DNA of 48,970 bases from an uncultured Microbacteriaceae bacterium (lineage in GTDB: Bacteria; Actinomycetota; Actinomycetes; Actinomycetales; Microbacteriaceae), in assembly GCA_946481135.1 (NCBI GenBank), contig CAMLMQ010000002.1:1-48970 (forward strand), given 5' to 3'. Position numbers and translations under genes: made by a program. Positions 40,266 to 48,602 of this stretch are shown in pieces; the first letter of the stretch is position 1, and each line of letters opens with the position of its first letter. The notes beneath the pieces are model-generated. The model searched no databases, was not told the origin of the DNA, and worked only from the letters and a program-made list of their open reading frames with translations.

Positions 40266-41054
40266 ATGCGGGATGCCGACGACGCGATGCGTTCGGCCTC
40301 CGCTGCGCTGCGCACGGTCACGATCGTGGCCGCACGCGGCGGCGTCACCGTCGCCGAACTGGCGCGAGAGTTGGGCGTCTCGACGTCGACGGCCCATCGC
40401 GTGCTGCGTGCCTGCCTGCGCCTGGACTTCGTGCGGCAGGAGCACGTCGGGGGGCGCTACCTCCCCGGGCAGGCCCTGCGCGAGCTCGCGCTCACGTCGT
40501 CGTCGGCGGTCGCGCTTCGTGACATCGCCGAGCCTGTGCTCGCGCGGCTGCGTCGGGAGACGGGCGAGACGGTGAGCCTCATGGTGTTCGAGGGGCGCAA
40601 CGTGCGTTTCGTGCAGTCGCTGGAGGGGGGCGCCCCGGAGCGCATCGCCTCGCGCCTCGGCCGGGTCTTCCCGGCGCACGTGATCTCCGGCGGCAAGGCG
40701 ATGCTCGCCCATGAGGCGCCGGGACTCCTCGAGCGTCGCTATCCCGGGCGCCACCTGGAGCGCCCGACTCTGCGGGCGACGACCGACTGGGCCCAACTGC
40801 TCGACGAACTCCAGGCCATCCGCCGTCGCGGGTGGAGCGCATCCGTGGGGGAGAGCGACCCCGGCGTGAGCGGGGTGGGCGCGGCGGTGCGCCTCGGAAC
40901 GGGCGAACCCGTCGCGGCGGTCGCGGTCTCGGTCTCGAGCGAGCGGATGCCGACCCCGGCACACGCGGGAACCCTCGCCCCGCTCGTCACCGCGGCGGCC
41001 GAGGCCATCCAGCGGGGGCTGCGCGGCGACCTCGCCGTCACACCGTCGAACTGA
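40266..41054 (+). CDS. IclR-family transcriptional regulator
   Basis: A 262-residue regulator. Winged helix: ALRTVTIVAARGGVTVAELARE, LGVSTSTAHRVLRACLRLDFV (recognition helix), HVGGRYLPGQALRELAL. Effector domain: ETVSLMVFEGRNVRFVQSLEG, FPAHVISGGKAMLAH, GWSASVGESDPGVSGVGAAVRL. The ATG at 40266 gives a normal family length. Divergent from the decarboxylase-like gene, so it most likely controls that gene in response to an aromatic acid. It is only distantly similar to the island IclR protein at 18270. No duplicated TGCATTAT motif is seen in the 58-bp gap, so the two regulators should recognise different sites. Confidence 0.9.
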   Translation: MRDADDAMRSASAALRTVTIVAARGGVTVAELARELGVSTSTAHRVLRACLRLDFVRQEHVGGRYLPGQALRELALTSSSAVALRDIAEPVLARLRRETGETVSLMVFEGRNVRFVQSLEGGAPERIASRLGRVFPAHVISGGKAMLAHEAPGLLERRYPGRHLERPTLRATTDWAQLLDELQAIRRRGWSASVGESDPGVSGVGAAVRLGTGEPVAAVAVSVSSERMPTPAHAGTLAPLVTAAAEAIQRGLRGDLAVTPSN

Positions 41055-41090
41055 CGGCGCCGCCCCCGAAGATCGCGGCCTCCTCGGGCG

Positions 41091-41951
41091 CTACCCCTCC
41101 GACGCCGCCTTCCGGCGACGACGCAGACGCACGATGAGCACGACCGCGGCGGTCACGAATCCCGCGAAGACGAGCCACGGCAGCAGCACGCCGAGCGCGA
41201 CGACGAGCCCCGAGAAGAAGGCGACGAAGCCCGCCCAGCCCGCGCTCAGCCCGCTCAGGAAGTCGCCCGGCTCGGGGGTCGGCGCCTGCGACTCGGAGCG
41301 CAAGTTCAGGCTCAGGGTCGACAGCGCCACCTGATCGGCCACGGAGCGCTGCTGCGCCTCGAGCTCCTCGAGCGTGCGCTGGTGCTCGGCGATGCGGGTC
41401 TCCAGCTCGACGAGGTCGGCGATCGACTCCGCGCGGGCGAACAGCGCGTTGAGCCGTTCGATGATGTTGCGCTGGGTCGCGATGCGCGACTCCAGGTCGG
41501 CGACCGCGACGGTCACGTCGGTCGACGACGTCGAGATCTCGTCGGCGCGGCCCAGCTCGGCGAGGTCGTCGATCACGTCCTGCAGCTTCTCGGCGGGGAT
41601 GCGCAGCGTGAGCGACGCGCTGCCCGCGTCGCCGTTCGACGGCGCGTACTCGGTGCGTCCGTCGACCCGTCCGCCGGCGGCTTCGACGAGTCGCACGGCC
41701 TCCTGCGCGGCGGCGCCGGGATCCTCGGCGGTGACCGTCATCCAGCCGGTGACGATCTCGGACCGCTCGGTCGTGTCGGCGCCGGCATCCGACTCCGACG
41801 CGAAGCCGCCGTCGACGACGACCCCGCCGCCGTCCGCGGGTTGCGCGGGCATCCCTGCCTCGTCGGTGGCCATGCCGGCCCCCGCGCTGCAGCCGGTGAG
41901 CAGCAGCGCCGCCGCGAGAAGTCCCGTCGTCAGAATCGGAGTGCGCCTCAT
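41091..41951 (-). CDS. DUF4349 domain lipoprotein
   Basis: A 286-residue envelope lipoprotein. Signal peptide MRRTPILTTGLLAAALLLTGC with lipobox LTGC. The DUF4349 domain includes GWMTVTAEDPGAAAQEAVRLV, ASLTLRIPAEKLQDVIDDLA, and TSSTDVTVAVADLESRIATQ followed by a coiled coil NIIERLNALFARAESIADLVELE. The C-terminus has one membrane segment (about 245-275) and a basic RLRRRRK tail. So it is anchored at both ends, an unusual but known layout of the family. ATG 41951 is chosen because the residues upstream lack signal character. Function of the family is unknown. Confidence 0.88.
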   Translation of the reverse strand: MRRTPILTTGLLAAALLLTGCSAGAGMATDEAGMPAQPADGGGVVVDGGFASESDAGADTTERSEIVTGWMTVTAEDPGAAAQEAVRLVEAAGGRVDGRTEYAPSNGDAGSASLTLRIPAEKLQDVIDDLAELGRADEISTSSTDVTVAVADLESRIATQRNIIERLNALFARAESIADLVELETRIAEHQRTLEELEAQQRSVADQVALSTLSLNLRSESQAPTPEPGDFLSGLSAGWAGFVAFFSGLVVALGVLLPWLVFAGFVTAAVVLIVRLRRRRKAASEG

Positions 41952-42109
41952 GCGGCCAACGCTAGGCAGTGCGCGGCCCGGGCACCACACAACGTTCGTC
42001 ACGATTCGGTCGTCAGGCGGTCACGATCCGGTCACGGCGCCGGTGTCAACCCTCTCCGGTTCCCCAGGGCGAGCGCCTACCGTCGACAGTCCACTGAAGA
42101 GAGGACGAC

Positions 42110-42307
42110 ATGGGTTTCCTGGATTCCGCGAAGGATGCCGCCGAGGCGACGGGCAAGAAGGTCGGCGAGACGGTCGACGACACGAAGGAACGCCTCTCCG
42201 ACAAGGTCGACGAGATGCAGGCCGATGCGAAGGTGAAGCAGGCCGAAGCCGAACGCGACGCCGTGCACGCCAAGAACGAACACAAGGAGAACCTCCGCGA
42301 GGAGTGA
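42110..42307 (+). CDS. Small highly charged CsbD/LEA-like protein
   Basis: A 65-residue protein without hydrophobic segments, consisting almost wholly of charged, alanine-rich helix (MGFLDSAKDAAEATGKKVG, DTKERLSDKVDEMQAD). It recalls CsbD-like or LEA-type stress proteins that are amphipathic or disordered. GAGAGGACGAC provides a plausible ribosome binding site before the ATG. It is transcribed alone, 35 bases before the hydrolase gene. A general-stress role is inference. Confidence 0.7.
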   Translation: MGFLDSAKDAAEATGKKVGETVDDTKERLSDKVDEMQADAKVKQAEAERDAVHAKNEHKENLREE

Positions 42308-42342
42308 CATCCGCACGGGTTCCGTCGCCCTAACATGGCGGC

Positions 42343-43122
42343 ATGGGGTGGCTTCGCGATCTTCTTCGCAGGCCGCCCCTTCTCCATGTCGCGGGTGACG
42401 CGGGAGACGGGCCGCCGGTCGTGCTGCTGCACGGCATCGCCTCGTCGTCGGTCACGTTCGAGTACGTCGTGCCGCTCGTCGTCGACCGCCACCGCGCGGT
42501 GTCGATCGATCTCCTCGGATTCGGCTCGTCACCCGCGCCCGAGGATGCGACCTACACGATCGAGGAGCACGTCGCGGCGCTCGAGCGCACGCTTCGGAAG
42601 CTCCGGCTGCGGCGCTTCGTGCTCGTCGGCCACTCGATGGGAGCCCTCATCGCCGCGCGCTACGCCGCGACGCACCGCCGACAGGTCACGCGCCTCGTGA
42701 TCGTCAGCCCGCCGGTCTACCTCACCCCGACCGAGATCGGCGCCCCGTTCGACCGCGCCGCGATGGGCGGCTACTTCCGCCTGTACGAGTTCCTGCGGGC
42801 GAACAAGGAATTCACGATCCGCGCCGCGGCGGGCCTCGCCCGACTCTCCCCGATCAAGAACCTGCTGGATGTCTCCGAACGCAACTGGCATGCGTTCACC
42901 TCGTCGCTCGAGAAGGCGATCGAGTCGCAGACGACGGTGAGCGACCTCGTGCAGGTCGAGGCGCCCATCCATCTCGTCTACGGCGCGATCGACCCGTTGC
43001 TGCACCCTGCCGGTCTGCGCATCGTCGAGCGCCTCCGCAACGTCGAGACGCACCGCGTGCAGGGCGTCGACCATGTGATCCGGCCCCGGATGGCGCGCGT
43101 CGTCGCGACCGCGATCGGCTGA
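42343..43122 (+). CDS. Alpha/beta-fold hydrolase
   Basis: A 259-residue hydrolase. Oxyanion motif VVLLHGIASSSVTFEYVVPL, SIDLLGFGSSPAPE, nucleophile elbow GHSMGALIAARYA and the acid-region strand IHLVYGAIDPLLHPAG are present, and the late His is in VQGVDHVI (GVDH in place of the usual GxGH). It is complete for the family. No catabolic genes are adjacent, so it is probably a general esterase or lipase-like enzyme. The start at ATG 42343 follows a weak ribosome site. Confidence 0.85.
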   Translation: MGWLRDLLRRPPLLHVAGDAGDGPPVVLLHGIASSSVTFEYVVPLVVDRHRAVSIDLLGFGSSPAPEDATYTIEEHVAALERTLRKLRLRRFVLVGHSMGALIAARYAATHRRQVTRLVIVSPPVYLTPTEIGAPFDRAAMGGYFRLYEFLRANKEFTIRAAAGLARLSPIKNLLDVSERNWHAFTSSLEKAIESQTTVSDLVQVEAPIHLVYGAIDPLLHPAGLRIVERLRNVETHRVQGVDHVIRPRMARVVATAIG

Positions 43123-43169
43123 GAGCGGAGTCGGCGTGACGGGTCGTCCTCGCGGCGTAGGGTCGCTCC

Positions 43170-44459
43170 ATGGCGCGTGAGCGGCTCGGGGCGGAGTTCG
43201 GCAAGGTCTTCACGGCGAACCTCTCCTCGAGCCTCGCCGACGGCATCGCGCGCACCGCCATCCCGCTGCTCGCGGTGCAGCTCACGACCGACCCGCTGCT
43301 CGTCTCGGGCATCGCGGCGCTGCAGATGGTGCCCTGGCTGCTGTTCGCGATCCCGGCCGGTCTCATCGTCGACGGCGTCGACCGCCGCGCGGCGCTCGCC
43401 GTCTCGAACGCGCTCCGCACGCTGCTCGCCGTGACCCTCTTCGTGCTCGCCGCGACCGACTCCCTCACCATCTGGTCGCTCTACGTCGTCATCTTCCTCT
43501 ACGGCATCGGCGAGACCGTCTACGACGGCGCCATCCGCGCGGTCATCCCGAGCATCGTCGGCAAGCCGCTGCTGCCGACTGCGAACGGCCGCATCGAGGC
43601 CGCCGAGACGGTCGTGCAGAACTTCCTCGCCGGCCCGCTCACGTCGCTGCTCTTCGCCGTGACCGTGCTGATCCCGCTCGGCGCGAACGCCCTCGCGTTC
43701 GCGCTCGCCGCCGCCCTCGCGATCTTCCTGCCCGCCGTCGCGTCGGGGCGCCAGTTCGCGACGCCGCGTCCGGTCACCCGGGTGTCGTGGGGGCGCCAGC
43801 TCTCCGAGGGCTACCGGTTCATCTTCGCCAACCGGATGCTGACGACGCTGCTGTTCCTCTCGACCTTCATCGGCCTGTGCTTCTCGGCGGCGACCGCGAC
43901 GTTCGTGCTCTTCCTCGTCGACGGGCTCGGGCTGCCCGAGGCGTGGTTCGGCGTCTTCATGCTCACGGGTGCGGCGGGCGGCATCCTCGGCTCGCTCGTC
44001 GCGTCGCGGCTCACCACCCGTTTCCGGGCCGGGCCGACGATGGCGGTCGCGAACGTCGTCGCGTCGGCGCCCATCGTGTCGCTGTTCCTCCTGCCGGAGC
44101 TCTGGGTCGCGGGGGTCGTCTGGTTCATCACCTCGGCCGCGGTGCTCGTCTGGAACGTGCTCGTCATGTCGCTGCGGCAGTCGATCATCCCGGGGCGCCT
44201 GCTCGGCCGCGTCCACGGCAGCTGGCGCACCATCCTCTGGGGCTCGATGCCGGTCGGCTCGGTGCTCGGGGGGCTGCTCGCCCGGGTCGACCTCACGCTG
44301 CCGTTCCTCGTCGGCGGCGGACTCGCGACCCTCGCGGGCCTCGTGTTCTTCCGCTTCCTCGCCCGGCTGCCCAACCCCGAGGAGGTCGACAACGGCGACC
44401 CTCCCGCGGGACCCCCACGCGCGGAGCCCGGCCCCACCGACCCGCTCGTGCAGGACTGA
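43170..44459 (+). CDS. MFS transporter (MFS_3 / enterobactin-exporter-like)
   Basis: A 429-residue major-facilitator protein with 12 predicted membrane segments. VFTANLSSSLADGIARTAIPLLA, MVPWLLFAIPAGLIVDGVDRRAAL (cytoplasmic loop 2-3 motif A region GxxxDGVDRR), QNFLAGPLTSLLF and SWRTILWGSMPVGSVLGGLLA are features of the MFS_3 subgroup of exporters. It has a proline-rich C-terminal tail. Probably drug or metabolite efflux. It is convergent with another MFS gene across a 20-bp inverted repeat. Confidence 0.9.
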   Translation: MARERLGAEFGKVFTANLSSSLADGIARTAIPLLAVQLTTDPLLVSGIAALQMVPWLLFAIPAGLIVDGVDRRAALAVSNALRTLLAVTLFVLAATDSLTIWSLYVVIFLYGIGETVYDGAIRAVIPSIVGKPLLPTANGRIEAAETVVQNFLAGPLTSLLFAVTVLIPLGANALAFALAAALAIFLPAVASGRQFATPRPVTRVSWGRQLSEGYRFIFANRMLTTLLFLSTFIGLCFSAATATFVLFLVDGLGLPEAWFGVFMLTGAAGGILGSLVASRLTTRFRAGPTMAVANVVASAPIVSLFLLPELWVAGVVWFITSAAVLVWNVLVMSLRQSIIPGRLLGRVHGSWRTILWGSMPVGSVLGGLLARVDLTLPFLVGGGLATLAGLVFFRFLARLPNPEEVDNGDPPAGPPRAEPGPTDPLVQD

Positions 44460-44462
44460 CCG

Positions 44463-44520
44463 GCTGTTTGCCCGATTCGCCCTGAACCTCTCGAAATACG
44501 GGGCGAATCGGGCAAACAGC
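44463..44520. terminator. Perfect 20-bp inverted repeat between convergent MFS genes
   Basis: The arms 44463-44482 and 44501-44520 are perfect reverse complements (starting GCTGTTTGCCCGATTCGCCC) with an 18-base loop. It begins four bases after the stop of one gene and ends 13 bases before the stop of the other, so it can terminate both. Arm length and loop suggest a dispersed repeat rather than an ordinary terminator. Confidence 0.8.
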
Positions 44521-44532
44521 GATCGGTCGGCG

Positions 44533-45741
44533 TCAGGACGGCTGAACCGGCACGGGCTCGGTGTCGGGGATGGGGCTCGCGTCGCGGCCACGGAGGTCGG
44601 GGAGCGCCCGATGGAAGAGGGCCGCGATCACGACGGCGAGCGCGGCGAGACCGGCGGCGGTCCAGAATCCGCCCGTCGATCCCGCCGCGTCGATGAGGAA
44701 CCCTGCGACGGCCGAGCCGAGGGCGGCGCCGAGCAGCTGCCCGGTGCCGACCCAGCCGTAGGCCTCCGCGGTGTCGCTGAAGCGCACCGTCGCCGACACG
44801 ACCGCGAACATGACGGCGAGGGCGGGCGCGACCATGAGGCCCGCGACGGCGAGCGCGGCCGAGATCGTCCAGAACTCGAACGCGAACACGGCGAGGATCG
44901 AGCCCAGCAGGATGACGGTCATCCGCCGCGCGAGCGCCCACGGGCCGATCGGACGATGCCCGAAGGCGAGTCCGCCGGCGAGCGACGTGAGAGCGAAGAT
45001 CGCGAGCACGATCCCGGAGTCGGGGCTGCCCTCGCCGAACATCGACACGACGCCCGCCTCGATCGCCGCGAAGCTGCCGACGAGCAGCACGCCGACGATC
45101 GTGACGAGCAGCACCGTGGGCCGCGCGAGCACGACCCCGAAGCGCCGCTTCGACTGCGGGATGCGCACACGCCCCACCTCGGGGCTGGAGATGAACCACG
45201 CGCCCCCGCCGACGAGGAAGCCGAGCGAGAGGAGGATGCCGACGGTCGACGAGATCTGCGTCGCGACGAAGGTGACGAGCACGGGTCCCGCCACCCAGAT
45301 GATCTCCTGGGCGCTCGCGTCGAGCGAGAACAGCGGGGTGAGCTGCCGACTGTTGACGACCTTCGGGTAGATGGTGCGCACGGCCGGTTGGATGGGCGGG
45401 AAGCTGAGGCCCGTGAGCAGCGCGACGAGCATGAACCCCGGGACGGGGAGCGGGGCGAACGCGAGGGTCGCGAGGCCGGCGGCGCAGACGACGCTCGTGA
45501 TGATGAGCACCGGGCGCATGCGCCAGATCCCCATCCAGCGGCTCGTGAGCGGTCCGGCGGCGGCCTGGCCGACGCTGAGGCTCGCGAGCACGAGCCCGGC
45601 GGCGCCGTAGGAGTGGAAGATGCCCTCGATGTGGATGAGCAACCCGAGCGAGAGCATCCCGCCGGGGAATCGCGCGACGAGTTGCGCGAAAAGGAGCCGG
45701 GCGACTCCCGGGGTGCGCATGAGCTCGGCGTAGTTCTTCAC
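44533..45741 (-). CDS. MFS transporter (YbfB-like)
   Basis: A 402-residue major-facilitator protein with 12 hydrophobic segments. It begins MKNYAELMRTPGVARLLFAQ with LVARFPGGMLSLGLLIHIEG; the loop 2-3 motif is RWMGIWRMRPVLII, and GLSFPPIQPAVRTIYPKVV, QEIIWVAGPVLVTFVATQ are typical of the group annotated as MFS permeases in Microbacteriaceae. Substrate unknown. The ATG at 45741 is separated from nrdA by a 298-bp region. Confidence 0.88.
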   Translation of the reverse strand: MKNYAELMRTPGVARLLFAQLVARFPGGMLSLGLLIHIEGIFHSYGAAGLVLASLSVGQAAAGPLTSRWMGIWRMRPVLIITSVVCAAGLATLAFAPLPVPGFMLVALLTGLSFPPIQPAVRTIYPKVVNSRQLTPLFSLDASAQEIIWVAGPVLVTFVATQISSTVGILLSLGFLVGGGAWFISSPEVGRVRIPQSKRRFGVVLARPTVLLVTIVGVLLVGSFAAIEAGVVSMFGEGSPDSGIVLAIFALTSLAGGLAFGHRPIGPWALARRMTVILLGSILAVFAFEFWTISAALAVAGLMVAPALAVMFAVVSATVRFSDTAEAYGWVGTGQLLGAALGSAVAGFLIDAAGSTGGFWTAAGLAALAVVIAALFHRALPDLRGRDASPIPDTEPVPVQPS

Positions 45742-45830
45742 AGCCTGCCCACATTACCCGCGCGGCGGGCTGGTCGGGGCGTGTCCGAGGCGCGTCGTAG
45801 CCTGTGGAATCTGTGCAGAACTCGGCGGAC

Positions 45831-45839
45831 TTATCCACA
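45831..45839 (+). promoter_or_regulatory. DnaA box upstream of nrdA
   Basis: TTATCCACA, a perfect match to the consensus DnaA box. It lies about 20 bases upstream of the first NrdR-like box, in a region rich in TGTGGA-like sequences. In E. coli, DnaA controls the nrd promoter in step with the cell cycle, so a similar link is plausible here. Confidence 0.65.
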
Positions 45840-45855
45840 ATCTGTGGACGACACG

Positions 45856-45873
45856 CCACAACATCTAGTGGTG
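45856..45873 (+). promoter_or_regulatory. NrdR box 1
   Basis: CCACAACATCTAGTGGTG matches the ACACxATATxTAGTGT-type palindrome bound by NrdR. Its core CACAACATCTAGTG keeps the conserved CAC...GTG arms. It is paired with box 2, 33 bases away. Confidence 0.75.
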
Positions 45874-45888
45874 TAGATCGTGTCGGTG

Positions 45889-45906
45889 CCCCGATATATA
45901 GTGGTG
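45889..45906 (+). promoter_or_regulatory. NrdR box 2
   Basis: CCCCGATATATAGTGGTG contains the central ATATATAG of the NrdR consensus and the 3' arm GTGGTG identical to box 1. The 33-base offset (about three helical turns) places both boxes on the same DNA face, as needed for cooperative repression of ribonucleotide reductase genes. Confidence 0.78.
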
Positions 45907-46039
45907 AAACTTCCCGGCCGGGGGTGGACGAAATCGGTCGGCAGAGAACTCTGCGACAGGAAGATCACGGGGCCGACGCGCCCCCAGGGGATGCCGGGAA
46001 CGGCTGACAAGGAGCGGCAGTACGCATGGAGGAGAGCAA

Positions 46040-48469
46040 GTGAGCATCACGGTCGTCAAGCGCGACGGGACGCGCGAGCCCTACGACGCCAACAAGATCA
46101 ACCTCGCGATCGAGCACGCGAGCCAGGGACTCGGTGATGAGATCACCTGGGTGACGCAGATCGCGTCGGAGCTCGAACTCACGCTCTTCGACGGCATCAC
46201 GACGCAGCAGCTCGACGAGGCCGTCATCCAGGTGGCGCTGCAGAACGTCAAGGACGACCCGCAGTTCGACACCGTCGCCGCGCGCCTCCTGCTCAAGACC
46301 ATCTACAAGCGCGTGCTCGGCGACTACGAGACCGCGGGCGAGCTCAAGGCCCTCCACGCGGAGCACTTCCGCGCCGCCATCCTCCGCGGCGTCGAGGAGA
46401 AGCTGCTCGACCCGCGCTTCCCCGAGCTCTTCGACCTCGACCGTCTCGCCGCCGCGCTCGAGCCGAGCCGCGACGAGCTGCTCAAGTACATCGGCGTCGT
46501 CACCCTCAACAACCGCTACGGCATCAAGGCCCGCAACGGCGAGCCGCTCGAGGTGCCGCAGTTCTTCTGGATGCGCATCGCCATGGGTCTGTCGCTCAAC
46601 GAGGCCGACCCGACGAGCATCGCGATCGGCTTCTACGACAAGATGTCGAAGCTCGAGTACCTCGCGGCGGGCTCGACCCTCGTCAACGCGGGCACCTCCT
46701 ACCCGCAGCTCTCCAACTGCTTCGTCATGGAGATGCAGGACGACATCGAGAACATCGCCAAGAGCGTGCGCGACGTCATGTGGCTCACGAAGGGCACCGG
46801 CGGCATCGGCCTCTCGGTCACCAAGCTCCGCGCCCAGGGCAGCCCGATCCGCTCGAACAACACCACCTCGACGGGTCCGATCCCGTTCATGCACACGATC
46901 GACTCGGTGCTGCGCGCGGTCAGCCGCGGCGGCAAGAAGTTCGGCGCCCTGTGCTTCTACATGGAGAACTGGCACCTCGACTTCCCCGAGTTCCTCGACC
47001 TGCGCCAGAACTCCGGCGACCCGTACCGCCGCACGCGCACCGCCAACACCGCGGTGTGGATCTCCGACGAGTTCATGAAGCGCGTGCAGAACGACGACGA
47101 CTGGTATCTCTTCGACCCGCTCGAGGTCTCCGACCTCAACGAGCTGTACGGCGCCGAGTTCTCGAAGCGCTATGCCGAGTACGTCGCGATGGCCGAGGCC
47201 GGCGAGCTGCGGATGTTCAAGAAGATCGGGGCGCGCGAGCAGTTCAAGGCGATCCTCATCTCCCTCCAGACGACGAGCCACCCGTGGCTCACCTGGAAGG
47301 ACACGATCAACAACCGCGCCCTCAACAACAACACGGGCACGATCCACCTCTCGAACCTGTGCACCGAGATCTGCCTCCCGCAGGACGCGGAGAACATCTC
47401 CGTCTGCAACCTGGCCTCGATCAACCTGTCGACCCACCTGCGCGTCGACAGCAACGGCGGGCTCGGGTTCGACTGGGATCTCGTCGAGGCGAGCGCCCGC
47501 AGCGCGGTGCGTCAGCTCGACAACCTCATCGACATCACCGAGTCGAGCGTCGACGAGGCCGACCACGCCAACCAGCAGAACCGGGCGATCGGTCTGGGCG
47601 TCATGGGCTTCACGGATGTCGTCGAGAAGCTCGGCATCTCGTACGAGTCCGAGGAGGCGTACGACCTCATGGACGAGATCATGGAGCACGTCTCCTACGC
47701 GGCGATCGACGAGTCGGCCGACCTCGCGCAGGAGCGCGGCTCGTACGCGAACTTCGCGGGCAGCCGTTGGTCGCAGGGTCTCGTGCCGTTCGATTCGATC
47801 GCGCTCACCGAAGCCGACCGCGGCGTCGAGATCAAGGTGAACCGCACGACGCGCCTCGACTGGGACGCGCTGCGGGCGAAGGTCAAGGGCGGCATGCGCA
47901 ACGCCACTCTCATGGCGATCGCGCCGACGGCATCCATCGGTCTCGTCGCGGGCACGACGCCCGGCCTCGACCCGCAGTTCTCGCAGATCTTCAGCCGCGC
48001 GACGAGCAACGGCAAGTTCCTCGAGGTCAACCGCAACCTCGTCGAGGCGCTGCAGGAGCGCGGGCTGTGGACCACCGTGCGCGAGCAGATCCTGCGCAGC
48101 CAGGGTGACATCCAGAACATCGACGCGATCCCCGACGACCTGAAGGCCGTCTACAAGACGTCGTTCCAGCTGTCGCCCTACTCGTTCCTCGAGGTCGCGG
48201 CGCGGGCGCAGAAGTGGATCGACCAGTCGATCAGCCGCAACATGTACCTCGAGACGCGTGACCTCGGCGACATGATGGACATCTACTACGCGGCGTGGGA
48301 GCGGGGCGTGAAGACGACCTACTACCTGCACATGAAGCCGCGTCACACCGCCGAGCAGTCGACGGTCAAGGTGAACAAGACCGAGGAGCTCGTCGCGAAG
48401 ACGTCGGCTCCCGCCGAGGGTGCCGCGCCCGCGGCCGCCCCCGCGCGTCGCGGCTTCGGGGGCCTGTGA
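46040..48469 (+). CDS. nrdA: Ribonucleoside-diphosphate reductase subunit alpha (class I)
   Basis: An 809-residue large subunit that reduces ribonucleotides to deoxyribonucleotides. The N-terminal ATP-cone (about residues 1-90, VVKRDGTREPYDANKINLAI) gives allosteric activity control. Active-site features: Cys in QLSNCFVM, Asn/Cys/Glu in NLCTEICLPQ (Cys and Glu), and NQQNRAIGLGVMGFTD. Conserved Tyr pair is in KTTYYLHMKPRH. GTG 46040 has a strong GGAGGAGAG ribosome site. Notably, the protein ends in ARRGFGGL without the usual C-terminal CxxC. That motif appears in the next, one-base-overlapping ORF in another frame. NrdR boxes and a DnaA box precede the gene. Confidence 0.95.
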   Translation: MSITVVKRDGTREPYDANKINLAIEHASQGLGDEITWVTQIASELELTLFDGITTQQLDEAVIQVALQNVKDDPQFDTVAARLLLKTIYKRVLGDYETAGELKALHAEHFRAAILRGVEEKLLDPRFPELFDLDRLAAALEPSRDELLKYIGVVTLNNRYGIKARNGEPLEVPQFFWMRIAMGLSLNEADPTSIAIGFYDKMSKLEYLAAGSTLVNAGTSYPQLSNCFVMEMQDDIENIAKSVRDVMWLTKGTGGIGLSVTKLRAQGSPIRSNNTTSTGPIPFMHTIDSVLRAVSRGGKKFGALCFYMENWHLDFPEFLDLRQNSGDPYRRTRTANTAVWISDEFMKRVQNDDDWYLFDPLEVSDLNELYGAEFSKRYAEYVAMAEAGELRMFKKIGAREQFKAILISLQTTSHPWLTWKDTINNRALNNNTGTIHLSNLCTEICLPQDAENISVCNLASINLSTHLRVDSNGGLGFDWDLVEASARSAVRQLDNLIDITESSVDEADHANQQNRAIGLGVMGFTDVVEKLGISYESEEAYDLMDEIMEHVSYAAIDESADLAQERGSYANFAGSRWSQGLVPFDSIALTEADRGVEIKVNRTTRLDWDALRAKVKGGMRNATLMAIAPTASIGLVAGTTPGLDPQFSQIFSRATSNGKFLEVNRNLVEALQERGLWTTVREQILRSQGDIQNIDAIPDDLKAVYKTSFQLSPYSFLEVAARAQKWIDQSISRNMYLETRDLGDMMDIYYAAWERGVKTTYYLHMKPRHTAEQSTVKVNKTEELVAKTSAPAEGAAPAAAPARRGFGGL

Positions 48470-48573
48470 TGGGACCCTTCGACACCTACCCCGCCGCCTC
48501 GGTCGACGCGGTCGGCGACTACGCCGTGCCCGTCGACCCGATGGACGACCTCCAGTGCGAGAGCTGCCAGTAG
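48469..48573 (+). CDS. 34-codon ORF carrying the CxxC tail expected of NrdA
   Basis: Encodes MGPFDTYPAASVDAVGDYAV followed by PVDPMDDLQCESCQ. The terminal Cys-x-x-Cys resembles the redox-active swinging-arm cysteines that end class I NrdA and re-reduce its active site. The ATG overlaps the nrdA stop (TGATG). A run of five G at 48458-48462 sits six bases upstream and could act as a ribosome site for it. It would be fused to NrdA if one extra G were present, by insertion or by a -1 ribosomal slip. It may be a separately made tail, a programmed frameshift product or a homopolymer error in the sequence. Not a known independent gene family to me. Confidence 0.72.
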   Translation: MGPFDTYPAASVDAVGDYAVPVDPMDDLQCESCQ

Positions 48574-48602
48574 GCAGCCCCAGAATGCGAAAGTGAACTG
48601 AC

